From RUG563 sp045589355 (GTDB lineage Bacteria; Bacillota; Clostridia; Christensenellales; Aristaeellaceae), in assembly GCA_045589355.1 (NCBI GenBank), contig JAZNOW010000013.1:1-64000 (forward strand): DNA of 64,000 nucleotides, read 5' to 3'. The notes below the pieces were generated by a model, which worked only from the letters and a program-made list of their open reading frames with translations, was not told the origin of the DNA and did not search any database. This document shows positions 49,557-59,151 of the stretch, piece by piece. The position numbers and the translations under genes were made by a program. Position 1 is the stretch's first letter; each line of letters starts with the position of its first letter.

Positions 49557-51539
49557 TTACTCAAACACTGCGGTGATGGCGCAGGAATCGGTGATGGTCA
49601 CCTGCGTGGTGAGGGCGGTGGGATCGGAGAAAACGGTGTTCTTGTTGTTGCTTTCCCAGCCCTTGAAGGTGGCGCCGTCCCGGGGCACGGCGGTGAGGGT
49701 GATGGGGTATTCGGTGAACAGCTTGGTTTCCACCGTCTGGTTGAACGCCTTGTCGTCCCGGTTGTTCATGATCACGCTGCCCTTTTCCCCGTCCGATACT
49801 TTCAGGTTCACGTTTGCCGGGGTTTCCAGGCCAAAGGCCTTGGCGGCAATATCCGGGAAGCGGCTGTAGCGGCCCTCGAAATAGGTGCCCAGGATTTTCA
49901 GCTTGCCGGAGTAGTGGTTATCCAGGCTCCATTCCGCCACCCAGTAGGGGCCAAAACGCAGGAAGGTCTGGTCCATATAGGGGGAATACTGGGCGGTCAT
50001 GTCCTTGAGGAGGGCTTTGGTGCGGTCCGTGGTGAAGTAGAGGTTGCGCACGTCGCTCATGGAAAGCAACAGTTCCCGGCGGAAGTCTTCATTCTTCATC
50101 AGCTGCTTCACCAGCGCGCCCATGTGCATTTCGTCGTATTCGGCGTAGAACAGAGGATCGGAAAGGGTATCGTTGGAATAGCCCCTGCCGTCGCCGTACA
50201 CGTCGGAGGAATAATCGGTATCAAAGAGCATCATGCGCCATTTGCCGTCGGCCAGGGGATGATCGCTTGCTTCGGTATCCCTTACCCGCCACATCATCCA
50301 GTTGTTGTTCTGGAAAATGCCGTCTTCGTTGTGGATGTACAGGGCGATGGCCACATAATCGGCAAAGGATTTCATATCCAGCATTTCGCAGGCCTGGGCG
50401 TAGATTTTGGGATCGGACATATCTTCGTAGAGGATGAAGTCGAACATTTCCCAGAACAGATCTTCGTCGATGCCTTCTTCGTCGCCGTCCTTCAGCTCGC
50501 CGTTTTTGATCAGGATCACGTTTTCGTTATCGATGCCGTAGTGATGCTGGATGTAGTTGTCGTTGAATTCTTCGGTGAGGGTGTACACGCCCCAGTATTC
50601 GCCGTTGATGTAGCCTACCACCGGACGGGTGGAGGCCACTTCCATTTCCATTCCTTCGGACAGGCGGGAAATGAAAGGATCGCGGATCTTGGTGTTGTCC
50701 CGGTCGTTGCCGCCGTTGCGCAGGGTGACGGCCTTGTATTTGTCCTGAATTTCGCCGGTTTCCTCGTTGACGTTATCGGCAAAGAGGGGATACTTGATGC
50801 TCTTTTTGCCGTATTCATCCCGGGCGATCAGGCGCAGGCTCTTCTGGGGGGCGGTGCGGCTGGTGCCGCCTTTGATGCGCACACCCATGTTCTGGGAAAA
50901 GCTTTCCCCTTCCGCCATCAGAAAATCCACCACCACCGGGCGTTCCCATTCCTTGCCGGTGTTGGAATAGTTGCCCACGGCCTGCCAGGCTTCATAGGGC
51001 TCTTCCTGCTCTTCGTTCCATTCTTCATGGGTGGCGCCCAGCACATAAATGCCGGTTTCGTAATCGAAAAGATCCTTTTCGTCCATGATCAGGCTGACGA
51101 CGGGCAGGTCGCCGAAGGTTTCGGCCCGGTCATACCCCACAAAGAAGGTGCCGGCCGCGGTATCCACCACATTGCCTTCCGCATCGATGGCAGCGGCGCG
51201 GATCACATGGGCGGAGGGAAAATCCACCCAGGGCACAAAGCGGTTTTCTTCCAGGTTGGTTTCCAGGTTCTTGGAAAGCAAGTCCGGCTTGTTAACGGTG
51301 GAAGACAGGGCAATGGGCCCTTCGTACAGCCGGCTGTCCGCGGTGGGGGCGGTGCCGTCCATGGTGTAGTAAATGGTAACGTCGTTGGAATTGCAGGTGA
51401 TCTCCACTTCCGTGGCGTCCGGCAGGAAGCCGCTTTCCAGGCTGAGATCCACGTCAATTTCTTCCGCAGCGGCACAGGTAAAGGCCAGCAGCGTCAGGCA
51501 CAAAGCCAGAAACAGAGAACGAAATAACGTACGCTTCAT
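49557..51539 (-). CDS. Secreted CotH-kinase-family protein
   Basis: 660 residues, signal peptide 1-24 (ending TCAAAEE), RBS AAGGAG. A chitobiase-like beta domain (VTIYYTMDGTAPT, about 50-75) leads into the CotH core: VVVDFLMAEGESF, MGVRIKGGTSRTAPQKSLRL, ALYIHNEDGIFQNNNWMMWR and the metal-binding MLFDTDYSSD. The C-terminus has an InlB-B-like repeat (FTEYPITLTAVPRDGATFKGW). CotH proteins are atypical protein kinases of spore coats. Exported versions in gut bacteria are of unknown function and are often near cellulosome-like genes. It is monocistronic, outside the transposon's right end. Confidence 0.9.
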   Translation of the reverse strand: MKRTLFRSLFLALCLTLLAFTCAAAEEIDVDLSLESGFLPDATEVEITCNSNDVTIYYTMDGTAPTADSRLYEGPIALSSTVNKPDLLSKNLETNLEENRFVPWVDFPSAHVIRAAAIDAEGNVVDTAAGTFFVGYDRAETFGDLPVVSLIMDEKDLFDYETGIYVLGATHEEWNEEQEEPYEAWQAVGNYSNTGKEWERPVVVDFLMAEGESFSQNMGVRIKGGTSRTAPQKSLRLIARDEYGKKSIKYPLFADNVNEETGEIQDKYKAVTLRNGGNDRDNTKIRDPFISRLSEGMEMEVASTRPVVGYINGEYWGVYTLTEEFNDNYIQHHYGIDNENVILIKNGELKDGDEEGIDEDLFWEMFDFILYEDMSDPKIYAQACEMLDMKSFADYVAIALYIHNEDGIFQNNNWMMWRVRDTEASDHPLADGKWRMMLFDTDYSSDVYGDGRGYSNDTLSDPLFYAEYDEMHMGALVKQLMKNEDFRRELLLSMSDVRNLYFTTDRTKALLKDMTAQYSPYMDQTFLRFGPYWVAEWSLDNHYSGKLKILGTYFEGRYSRFPDIAAKAFGLETPANVNLKVSDGEKGSVIMNNRDDKAFNQTVETKLFTEYPITLTAVPRDGATFKGWESNNKNTVFSDPTALTTQVTITDSCAITAVFE

Positions 51540-51719
51540 CCTTAGGTGCTCCTTTTTCGGTTAAAAGTCTTCTTATTATACCATATGCCCGGAGGAAGGG
51601 TCAACGAAAATACAGATAAAAAGCCGGCCTTTGTCACAAGCGGAGCAGGATGTGTCCCGGATGAAGGAAGGACGATAGCAAAGAAGCAGCAAAAAGACAG
51701 GAAGGGAGCCCGGCATACC

Positions 51720-51748
51720 TTGCATTTGATGGGACTGTATTGTACAAT
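51720..51748 (+). promoter_or_regulatory. Putative promoter of the GltD-like gene
   Basis: TTGCAT (51720-51725), a 17-nt spacer and TACAAT (51743-51748), 37 bp before the ATG. Confidence 0.65.
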
Positions 51749-51784
51749 ATTCGGGACAAAAATGTACGAAGAAGGATGGATGGT

Positions 51785-53038
51785 ATGGCATTACATGTTA
51801 TGGACGAAGTGAACCGCTGCCTGCAGTGCAAAAACCCGCAGTGCCAGAAGGCGTGCCCCATCAATACCCCCATTCCGGAAGTGATTCGCCTTTTGCGGGA
51901 AAACAAGCTGGACGAAGCGGGCTGGCTTCTGTTTGAAAACAATCCCCTGACCACCGTCTGCAGCCTGATCTGCAACCATGAAAACCAATGCGAGGGTCAC
52001 TGCGTGCTGGGCAGGAAAAGCGTGCCCGTGCATTTTTCCACCATTGAGCAGTACGTTTCCCGCACCTATGCTCCCAAAATGGTGCGCGGGCCCCGGGAGT
52101 GGAACGGCATGCGGGCGGCCATCATCGGCTCCGGCCCCGCCGGCATCACCATTGCCATCATTCTGGCCCGCTACGGGTATAAGGTGACCATCTTTGAAAG
52201 CAAGAACGAAATCGGCGGCGTGCTCCGCTATGGCATTCCGGATTTCCGCCTGCCCAAGGCCATTCTGGACGATATCCAGTACCGCCACATTGAAATGAAG
52301 GGCATCAGGGTGCGCCCCAATGTGAACATCGGCGGTGCCATCGGCATTGATGATCTGTTCCGGGACGGCTACAAGGCCATTTTCGTGGGCACGGGCGTGT
52401 GGAAGCCCAACGCCCTGCACATCAAGGGCGAAACCCTGGGCCATGTGCACTTTGGCATCCATTACCTCAACAGCCCCGATTCCTTCAAGCTGGGCCAGCG
52501 GGTGATCGTGATCGGCGCCGGCAATGCCGCCATGGACGTGGCGCGCACCGCCCTGCGCCATGGCGTGGAGTATCTGACCTGCTTCTCCATCACCCCCCAG
52601 GTGGCGGCCAGCCAGTATGAATTCACCTATGCCAAGCTGGAAGGCGTGGCCTTTGAGTACTGCAAGCGGCCGGTGGAAATTGTGGACGAAGGCGTGGTTT
52701 TCTGCGACGTGATTTGCAATGAAGACGGCAGCTTCACCGATGTGCCGGGAACGGAAAAGCTGTACGAAGCGGACAGCGTTATTGTTTCCATCAGCCAGGG
52801 GCCGCAGAATGTGATCGTCCGGTCCACCGAAGGGCTGGAGACCAACAAAAACGGCCTGCTGGTGGCCGACGAATACGGCAACACCTCCCGCCCCGGCATT
52901 TTCTCCGGCGGCGATGTGGTGCATGGCCCCCGGACGGTGGTGGAAGCGGTGGCCCACAGCAAAATTGTGGCCGAAACCATGCACCGGTACATGCAGTCTT
53001 TGAAAGAAAAGGAAGACGCCGGCGCCGCGGCACAGTGA
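51785..53038 (+). CDS. GltD-like FAD/NAD(P) oxidoreductase
   Basis: 417 residues from the ATG at 51785 (RBS GAAGGATGG). The N-terminal Fe-S domain has Cys 12, 15, 20 and 24 (RCLQCKNPQCQKACP), followed by a second set CSLICNHENQCEGHC. Then come the FAD motif IGSGPAGI and the NAD(P) motif VIGAGNAAMD, closing with SGGDVVHGP. It is the glutamate-synthase small-subunit/NfnB fold, which moves electrons between NAD(P)H and a partner. No glutamate synthase large subunit or ferredoxin partner is adjacent. Confidence 0.9.
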   Translation: MALHVMDEVNRCLQCKNPQCQKACPINTPIPEVIRLLRENKLDEAGWLLFENNPLTTVCSLICNHENQCEGHCVLGRKSVPVHFSTIEQYVSRTYAPKMVRGPREWNGMRAAIIGSGPAGITIAIILARYGYKVTIFESKNEIGGVLRYGIPDFRLPKAILDDIQYRHIEMKGIRVRPNVNIGGAIGIDDLFRDGYKAIFVGTGVWKPNALHIKGETLGHVHFGIHYLNSPDSFKLGQRVIVIGAGNAAMDVARTALRHGVEYLTCFSITPQVAASQYEFTYAKLEGVAFEYCKRPVEIVDEGVVFCDVICNEDGSFTDVPGTEKLYEADSVIVSISQGPQNVIVRSTEGLETNKNGLLVADEYGNTSRPGIFSGGDVVHGPRTVVEAVAHSKIVAETMHRYMQSLKEKEDAGAAAQ

Positions 53039-53067
53039 CGGGTTTTGCACGAAATCTGGCAAATAAA

Positions 53068-53108
53068 AACCGGGAGAGAAAGCAAGCCTTCTCTTCCGGT
53101 TTTTTTAT
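53068..53108 (+). terminator. Bidirectional terminator
   Basis: AACCGGGAGAGAA pairs with TTCTCTTCCGGTT and is followed by T7; it lies between two convergent genes. Confidence 0.9.
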
Positions 53109-53123
53109 TTGTGCGCAGGGCTG

Positions 53124-54095
53124 TCAATAGCCGATGGCGGCCAGGATACGGTCCATGGTGCGGGCCAGCATGAGGGAAAACTGTTCCGACACATGGGGCG
53201 TTTCCCCATTGAGGATGCACCGGCCCAGCTGTTCCACTTCCAGCCGGTAGTTCTGCGGGGCAAACACCGTTTTCTCTTCGGTATGGCCGTTCATGGTCAG
53301 GCGCCAGGAAAGCGTTCCCTGCTGGTTGAATTCCGCAGCGGAGCGGATGGAACCCTTTTCGCCGTGGATGTGGAACCGGTCCAGCCGGCGGAACTGGCCG
53401 GTGGGCAGGGCCATGCCGCTGGTGAAGTGGGCCTTGGCGCCGTTTTTGAAGGTGAGGATGCCGGTGGACAGGGTATCAATGCCCTGGTCGGAGAAGGTGG
53501 CGGTTGCCAGCACGTGCTGCGGTTCCTCCCCGAACATCCAGAGGATCTGGCTGATGGCATAGCAGCCCAGGTCATAGGTGCCGCCGCCGTAGGTTTCCTT
53601 GCGCATGCGGATGTTTTCCAAAGGATAATCGGAGGTGACGAACGCGCTTTCCATGTACCGGAGGGGCCCCAGCCCGTCTACGTCCTTTTTCACGGCGGAA
53701 ACGATGGGGCTGTGGAGATAAGCGAAAGCTTCCATCAGGAAAACGCCGTTTTCCCTGGCGCAGCGGAACATTTCTTCCGCCTCTTTTGCGTTCACGGCCA
53801 GCGGCTTTTCGCACAGCACATGCTTTTTGGCCTGCAATGCTTTTTTCGTCCATTCCAGGTGCAGCTGGTTGGGCAGGGGAATGTACACCGCCTGCACCTT
53901 TTCATCGGCAAGCAGGGCGTCGTAGCTGCCGTAAGCCTTTTCGAAGCCGAACTGGCTTTTGAACTGCTCCGCCTTTTCCATAGAACGGCCGGCAATGGCG
54001 TACAAATGGCAGTTTTCTGCCTGCTGCATGCCGGGGATGGTGCACCCTTTGGCAATATCGGCTGTGCCCAGCACGCCCCAGTTGATCTTACGCAT
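53124..54095 (-). CDS. Gfo/Idh/MocA-family oxidoreductase
   Basis: 323 residues, RBS AGGAGG. The N-terminal Rossmann fold (INWGVLGTADIAKG) contains the conserved HVLCEKPLAV with Lys in the active site, then the GFO C-terminal domain (GGGTYDLGCYAISQIL, catalytic-region His not obvious). It is an NAD(P)-dependent dehydrogenase for sugars or polyols, substrate unknown. The kinase gene lies 12 bp upstream on the same strand, so a two-gene unit is likely. Confidence 0.92.
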   Translation of the reverse strand: MRKINWGVLGTADIAKGCTIPGMQQAENCHLYAIAGRSMEKAEQFKSQFGFEKAYGSYDALLADEKVQAVYIPLPNQLHLEWTKKALQAKKHVLCEKPLAVNAKEAEEMFRCARENGVFLMEAFAYLHSPIVSAVKKDVDGLGPLRYMESAFVTSDYPLENIRMRKETYGGGTYDLGCYAISQILWMFGEEPQHVLATATFSDQGIDTLSTGILTFKNGAKAHFTSGMALPTGQFRRLDRFHIHGEKGSIRSAAEFNQQGTLSWRLTMNGHTEEKTVFAPQNYRLEVEQLGRCILNGETPHVSEQFSLMLARTMDRILAAIGY

Positions 54096-54107
54096 GGTTT
54101 TTCCTCC

Positions 54108-54596
54108 TTAAGGACGGGTATTTACATACCACACGTCCATTTCTTCCCGGGAAGGGGCTTCGAACAGGCGCTCCAGCTTGGCCGCCAGCCCCTCATCAAT
54201 GAAATAGGCGTCGGATCTGCCTGCTTCAATGGCCTTGTTGCGTTCGGCTATGTTCTTTTGCCAGTTTTCGTCGCTGATATCGATGTAGTGAAATTCGCAG
54301 GGGATGCCTTTTTCTTCATAGAAGGCCCGGGCGGCCTCCCGGTGCTGCTTTTGCCAGAAACCCCAGTCCAGCACCACATTGGCCCCGGCTTCGATGATGT
54401 CGAGGGACTTTTTGAACAGATACTGCTGGGTGCGCCGGCTGATCAGGTCATGCCTGTCTCCCAGCAAGGGATCAAACAGGGCCAGCATCAGTTCATCGCA
54501 GGACAATACCACGGCTTTTTCCTGCTTGCGGATCCTTTCGGCATAGGTGCTTTTGCCGCAGCACAGCTTGCCGCAAAGAAGAATGGCTTTGTTCAT
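54108..54596 (-). CDS. P-loop kinase-like ATP-binding protein
   Basis: 162 residues, RBS GGGAG. Walker A is GKLCCGKST (9-17). VVLDWGFWQKQHREAARAF and the later R-rich region (IAERNKAIEAGRSDAYFI) are like the AAA_33/zeta-toxin-like kinase group. It probably phosphorylates a small molecule. It belongs with the oxidoreductase at 53124-54095. Confidence 0.8.
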   Translation of the reverse strand: MNKAILLCGKLCCGKSTYAERIRKQEKAVVLSCDELMLALFDPLLGDRHDLISRRTQQYLFKKSLDIIEAGANVVLDWGFWQKQHREAARAFYEEKGIPCEFHYIDISDENWQKNIAERNKAIEAGRSDAYFIDEGLAAKLERLFEAPSREEMDVWYVNTRP

Positions 54597-54609
54597 GGGC
54601 GGCTCCCTA

Positions 54610-55761
54610 TTATGTGTTTACGGAAAGAACAACCATTTCGTCGTCTGTTATTGCATAGTGTCCGTTGGTGATCTGTTGGGTAAGTGCAGCATCCAGGTCA
54701 ATGCCTTTTAGCTCTTCAACACTTTCCGGTAAGGCGGCATAAACAAACTGATTCAGCGTATTTTCAATGCCTGCATATTCTTCGAAGGTCATCTGGCGGA
54801 TGGCCTTTTCGCAAAGAGCAAGCCTGTCGGATTGCTGGCGGATGGATTCAAAAGCTACACGATAGGCATTTTTCTTTGTTTCCATGGGCAGTGTAGCATA
54901 GGCTTTATCGAAAGTGAGAAAATGCTTCATTCCGGCGCGGAATGCATCATCGTTCATTTCGTGAATGACAGCCAGCCAATCGGCATACAGGCGATGCTGA
55001 AAGCCATGCAGATAATAATACTGACAGCAGAATTCGTTCATCGTCTGGGCATAAACGGGCAGCAGCACAAACAAAATCTGACAGCCTATCTGCCGGTCAA
55101 TCCGGTTGGCAACAAATTCTTCCTTGACGGAATGAATGAAATTGCAGGTGGTGATGATGTCCTTTTCAATCAGAGCTTCCCGTTGAATGAAATTCTGATC
55201 GTCATAAGAAGCGGAACTGTATTTCTCCTGCAGGAAACCCAGGTGGGCCTTCATTGATTGCAGGCAGTTGCGGAACGCTTCAATACGGTCGCTTTGCCGG
55301 TCTTCCTTATAGCGGTCATAAAACTCCTTGATTTGTCCTTGAATTTGATCCAGCTTTTTCAATGTCATCTGAAAACCCGCAACGGAAATGCCGATATTGG
55401 CCAGACTGAAGCCCATGGTGACCCAGGAAAGCGCCTGAATCTGTTGCAGTCCCTGCAGGGCAGTGGCAAAACTATTCAATTGTTCGATAACCTGATCCAG
55501 CTTTGCATTTGCTACGTTTACACTGTGCTGTAATATACCGGTTTGAACGTTTTGCGCCAGAGAAGAAGCCAAACCAATTGCAGCACCTGCCGGTCCCAAA
55601 GAAATACTGCCTAAGGCGTTTTTGGCAACGGATGCGACTGGCTTGGCCAGTTCAAATATTTCACCAGTCAGCAAACGGACACCGCCGGACGAAAGAGTGG
55701 CTTGGCCGGATTGGATTAATTTGATTGCTTCTTTTGTAATTTCAAAAAGAATTTTTTTCAC
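54610..55761 (-). CDS. Unknown protein with hydrophobic hairpin, gene pair member
   Basis: 383 residues with a GTG start at 55761 after GGGAGGAG. That ribosome site contains the upstream gene's stop codon. The N-terminal 110 residues are amphipathic, followed by a hydrophobic segment (about 120-145: ALSWVTMGFSLANIGISVAG) flanked by coiled coil (TLKKLDQIQGQIKEFYDRY). The C-terminal half is all-helical and rich in aromatics. The helix, glycine-rich hairpin and helix order recalls alpha-helical pore-forming proteins, but no family was recognised. It is clearly less GC-rich than the neighbours. Confidence 0.65.
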   Translation of the reverse strand: MKKILFEITKEAIKLIQSGQATLSSGGVRLLTGEIFELAKPVASVAKNALGSISLGPAGAAIGLASSLAQNVQTGILQHSVNVANAKLDQVIEQLNSFATALQGLQQIQALSWVTMGFSLANIGISVAGFQMTLKKLDQIQGQIKEFYDRYKEDRQSDRIEAFRNCLQSMKAHLGFLQEKYSSASYDDQNFIQREALIEKDIITTCNFIHSVKEEFVANRIDRQIGCQILFVLLPVYAQTMNEFCCQYYYLHGFQHRLYADWLAVIHEMNDDAFRAGMKHFLTFDKAYATLPMETKKNAYRVAFESIRQQSDRLALCEKAIRQMTFEEYAGIENTLNQFVYAALPESVEELKGIDLDAALTQQITNGHYAITDDEMVVLSVNT

Positions 55762-55763
55762 GA

Positions 55764-56588
55764 TTACTCCTCCCAATTATTTATTTCTTCAGAAATGCTT
55801 GCAAATTTCGCGAAAACATTGGTGATGGCGTTCCAACGCTGGCTGTTTCTTTGTTTGCATTTAATGTAGAAAATTCTTGCAGAGAAGCAAAGGGCGGCGA
55901 TTGCAAGGGCAGCACAGACTGCAATCAGGATAATTCTTCCTGTAAGGTGCGATGTGCTGACCCATTTTGCGGCAGCCGAAACAGGCTTTTCGTTCCCGAG
56001 CAAATCGTAATGGAACCAGTAGCCAAATTGATCAAAAACGTTGTTGAAAACCGGTGCATCGGCCTCCGGAGAAATGAAAAAGCCGGACAGCCAAATAACA
56101 ACGCCCGCAACCAGCAAAGCCAAAGAGAAATACAGAATGAATTTTGCAATCTTTTTTGTCAGGGGCATCTTTGCTTTTTGTGAGATGGAAGAGTGCTCAA
56201 AGCGCTGATAATACTCGTATAACTCATCGGTATAGAAATTGTTTTTGAGGAATTCGCAGGCCTTTTTGCAATCTATTTCCGTTGTAACGAAGGAAATCTT
56301 CTCATCTGCGTTTCTCTTTGTTTTGGGCAGTTTTTTTGAGCTGGGTTTCTGTTCGAAATACAGGGCGCTGTTTGTCAGAATCAGCAGAAAGTTTTCGGCT
56401 GCAGTAGTGGAGACAGCGACGTATTCGTCCGGGGTATGGTTTGTTTGCTTTGTGCTGAGCATTTTCTTCGTTTCATTGAAAAATGCTTTCATTTCAGCAT
56501 CGGGAGCGGCGGAGCGAAAACAGTTTTTCTCCGTCATTAACCAGTTCATACAGTCAAGCATTGCTTGATTTTCAGTTGTGATGCTCAT
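55764..56588 (-). CDS. Unknown membrane protein, gene pair member
   Basis: 274 residues. The cytosolic N-terminal part (about 1-145) is followed by two membrane helices (about 150-172 and 215-238) separated by a 42-residue loop. The C-terminus is basic and helical. Nothing is recognised. Its stop lies in the ribosome site of the downstream gene, so both are made together. Low GC relative to the surroundings suggests transfer. An unrecognised two-gene defence, toxin or transport unit is possible. Confidence 0.6.
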   Translation of the reverse strand: MSITTENQAMLDCMNWLMTEKNCFRSAAPDAEMKAFFNETKKMLSTKQTNHTPDEYVAVSTTAAENFLLILTNSALYFEQKPSSKKLPKTKRNADEKISFVTTEIDCKKACEFLKNNFYTDELYEYYQRFEHSSISQKAKMPLTKKIAKFILYFSLALLVAGVVIWLSGFFISPEADAPVFNNVFDQFGYWFHYDLLGNEKPVSAAAKWVSTSHLTGRIILIAVCAALAIAALCFSARIFYIKCKQRNSQRWNAITNVFAKFASISEEINNWEE

Positions 56589-56713
56589 ATTGTCCTCGTT
56601 AGTAAATAATGGAAATGTTCTGATGACAGTATAATACGAAAATGGAAAAATGACAAGATGGAGTATTGTTCAAAAAACGTTCCTCCGATGTTGCCGGGGG
56701 AACGTTGAGGAGT

Positions 56714-58543
56714 TTATTCGGTTGCTCCGCTTTCCATGTCCAGGATCTTGCGGAACTGGGTTTCGTACAGTTCGCGGTAGATGCCGCCCTTTTCCAGCAG
56801 GTCTTCGTGGGTGCCCTGCTCCCGGATTTCGCCGTCCTTGAGCACCAGGATCTGGTCGGCTTTGAGGATGGTGGACAGGCGGTGGGCGATGACGATGCTG
56901 GTGCGGCCCTGCATGAGCACTTCCAGCGCATCCTGGATGGCGCTTTCGGAGATGGAGTCCAGGGCGGAGGTGGCTTCGTCCAGAATGAGGATCTTGGGGT
57001 CTTTCAGGATCACCCGGGCGATGGACAGGCGCTGCTTTTCGCCGCCGGAAAGCTTCAGGCCCCGGTTGCCCACCATGGTGTTGTAGCCGTCGGGCTGGCG
57101 GAGGATGAATTCGTGGATGCTGGCAATACGGCAGGCGTTTTCAATTTCTTCCATGGTGGCGTCTTCGTTGGCGTAGCGCAGGTTATCCAGGATGGTGCCG
57201 TTGAAGAGGTAGGTATCCTGGGTGACCACGCCGATGCAGGAGCGCAGGTAGGTCAGGTCCATTTCCCGCACGTCCACCCCGCCGATGGAAACGCTGCCCT
57301 TCATCACGTCATAAAGCCGGGGCAGCAGGTTCACAACGGTGGATTTGCCGCTGCCGGAGGGGCCCACGATGGCGAACATCTGGCCGGCGGGCACGGTGAA
57401 GTGGATGTCCGTCAGCAGGGGCTTTTCCGGCACATAGGAGAAGGCCACGTGATCAAAGTGGATATCGCCGTTTTGCACGGCGGGCTTTTTGCCGTTCTTG
57501 GGGGAGGCAATGGTGATTTCTTTATCGAAGTAATCGAAGATGCGGGTGAACAGGGCCAGGGACCGGGTGAAATCCACCTGCAGGTTAAGCAGGGATTGCA
57601 CGGGCCGGTAGAGGCGGTTGATGAGGGAGACGGTGGCGGTGATGGTACCCACGGTCAGGGTGGGGTCCAGGCTGGAGACGATGAAGTAGCCGCCGGCAAA
57701 GTAGATGAGCAGGGGGCCGATCTGGGTGAACATGCCCATGATCACGTGGAACCACTTGCCGCTGCGCTGTTCTTTCAGGTTCAGCTGGGTCACTTCTTCG
57801 TTGACGTTGACAAAACGTTCGTATTCCTTTTCTTCCCGGGTGAACAGTTTCACCAGCATGCTGCCGGAAACGGACAGGGTTTCGTTCACCAGCTGGTTCA
57901 TTTCGTCATGCTTAGCCTGGCTTTCGGAAAGCAGCTTCCACCTTGTTTTGCCCACAGACCTTGTGGGGATGATCAGCAGCGGGATCACCACAATGCCCAC
58001 AATGGCCAATTGCCAGCTCATGCTGAACAGGGCCACCAGCGTGGTGACCACCGTGGCCACATTGCTGACGATGGAGGTAAGGGTGCCGGAAATGACGGAG
58101 GATACGCCGCCGATGTCGCTGTTCATGCGGGTGACGATATCGCCCTGCTTTTCGGTGGTGAAAAAGGAGTGGGGCATGTGCTGGAGGTGGTCGTACATCT
58201 GGTTTTTCATGTCGAAGATGATGCGCTGGGAGATCCAGGCGTTGATGTAGCTTTCCAGCACGCCGATCACCTGGCTCACCGTCATGGTGACAAAGGCGGC
58301 GATCAGCAGCTGTACCAGCAGCTTCATGTCTTTGCCCACCAATGCTTCGTCTACGATTTTACCGGTGATGATGGAGGGCAGAAGGCCGATGGCAGCGGAC
58401 AGCAAAATGGCCACAAATACCAGCACAAACTGCTTCCAGTAGGGCTTCAGGTAAGAAAGAATGCGGAAAATGAGTTCCTTGGTCACCTTGGGCATGTTCT
58501 CTTTTTCTTCATCGCTGAGAAAACGGCTGGGGCCGCGCTGCAT
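56714..58543 (-). CDS. ABC exporter, fused permease and ATPase
   Basis: 609 residues, RBS AAAGGGG. The N-terminal permease has six helices (about 40-330). The ATPase has GPSGSGKST (Walker A), LSGGEKQRLS (signature), ILILDEATSALD (Walker B) and AHRLST (H-loop). It is similar in design to 4716-6494 and to exporters that usually come as pairs, but it stands alone here. The substrate is unknown. It is divergent from the lipoprotein gene. Confidence 0.93.
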   Translation of the reverse strand: MQRGPSRFLSDEEKENMPKVTKELIFRILSYLKPYWKQFVLVFVAILLSAAIGLLPSIITGKIVDEALVGKDMKLLVQLLIAAFVTMTVSQVIGVLESYINAWISQRIIFDMKNQMYDHLQHMPHSFFTTEKQGDIVTRMNSDIGGVSSVISGTLTSIVSNVATVVTTLVALFSMSWQLAIVGIVVIPLLIIPTRSVGKTRWKLLSESQAKHDEMNQLVNETLSVSGSMLVKLFTREEKEYERFVNVNEEVTQLNLKEQRSGKWFHVIMGMFTQIGPLLIYFAGGYFIVSSLDPTLTVGTITATVSLINRLYRPVQSLLNLQVDFTRSLALFTRIFDYFDKEITIASPKNGKKPAVQNGDIHFDHVAFSYVPEKPLLTDIHFTVPAGQMFAIVGPSGSGKSTVVNLLPRLYDVMKGSVSIGGVDVREMDLTYLRSCIGVVTQDTYLFNGTILDNLRYANEDATMEEIENACRIASIHEFILRQPDGYNTMVGNRGLKLSGGEKQRLSIARVILKDPKILILDEATSALDSISESAIQDALEVLMQGRTSIVIAHRLSTILKADQILVLKDGEIREQGTHEDLLEKGGIYRELYETQFRKILDMESGATE

Positions 58544-58641
58544 AATAAAAATCCCCTTTCTGCCTTTGTATTTTTCTTTCGTTTCATTTTAACAAAAGCA
58601 GCCGCAAATGTAAACATATTCACGGATTGTTCACATTTTGC

Positions 58642-58670
58642 TTGACAGGGACGAAAAAACGAAATATGAT
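58642..58670 (+). promoter_or_regulatory. Sigma-A promoter of the lipoprotein gene
   Basis: TTGACA (58642-58647), a 17-nt spacer and TATGAT (58665-58670), 32 bp before the ATG. Confidence 0.85.
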
Positions 58671-58702
58671 AAGCAGGCATAAAAACAAAGGAGGAAACCC
58701 TG

Positions 58703-59089
58703 ATGAAACTGAATAAAATGGTAGCCATCCTGATGCTGGTTGTGCTGGCCTTCTCCCTGACCGCTTGCGGCGGAAGCAAGGGCCAGGATATCGTGGGCAA
58801 GTGGAACATCGACGTGAACAGCCTGCTGGAAATGACCGGCGCTTCCCCCACTGACCTGGAAATGATCGAATCCCTGGGCGGCATGAGCGCCACCATGGAA
58901 TTCACCAAGGACGGCAAGTGCATCCTTGAAATGTCCATGATGGGCCAGACCGAAACCCAGGAACAGTCCTACACCCTGGAAGACGGTAAGGTGCTGCTGG
59001 ACGGTGCCCCCGGCGACTATATGGTGGAAGGCGACAAGCTGACCCTGACCGCCGACGGCCTCACCATGGTGCTGACCCGCGCCAAATAA
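58703..59089 (+). CDS. Small lipoprotein
   Basis: 128 residues. The signal peptide ends in the lipobox LTAC with lipidated C22, and RBS AAAGGAGG. The mature part is a small beta domain (IVGKWNIDVNSLLEMTG, MEFTKDGKCILEM, GDKLTLTADGLTMVLTRA) that looks like a lipocalin or DUF4923-like cell-surface domain. Function is unknown. It is monocistronic, with a strong promoter and terminator. Confidence 0.85.
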   Translation: MKLNKMVAILMLVVLAFSLTACGGSKGQDIVGKWNIDVNSLLEMTGASPTDLEMIESLGGMSATMEFTKDGKCILEMSMMGQTETQEQSYTLEDGKVLLDGAPGDYMVEGDKLTLTADGLTMVLTRAK

Positions 59090-59102
59090 TTCCATAGTAA
59101 AA

Positions 59103-59128
59103 AAGAGCAGCAATGCTCTTTTTTTTCT
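59103..59128 (+). terminator. Rho-independent terminator of the lipoprotein gene
   Basis: AAAGAGCA, a GCAA loop and TGCTCTTT, then T-run. Confidence 0.85.
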
Positions 59129-59151
59129 TTGCAAGGGACGGGATGCCGGGC

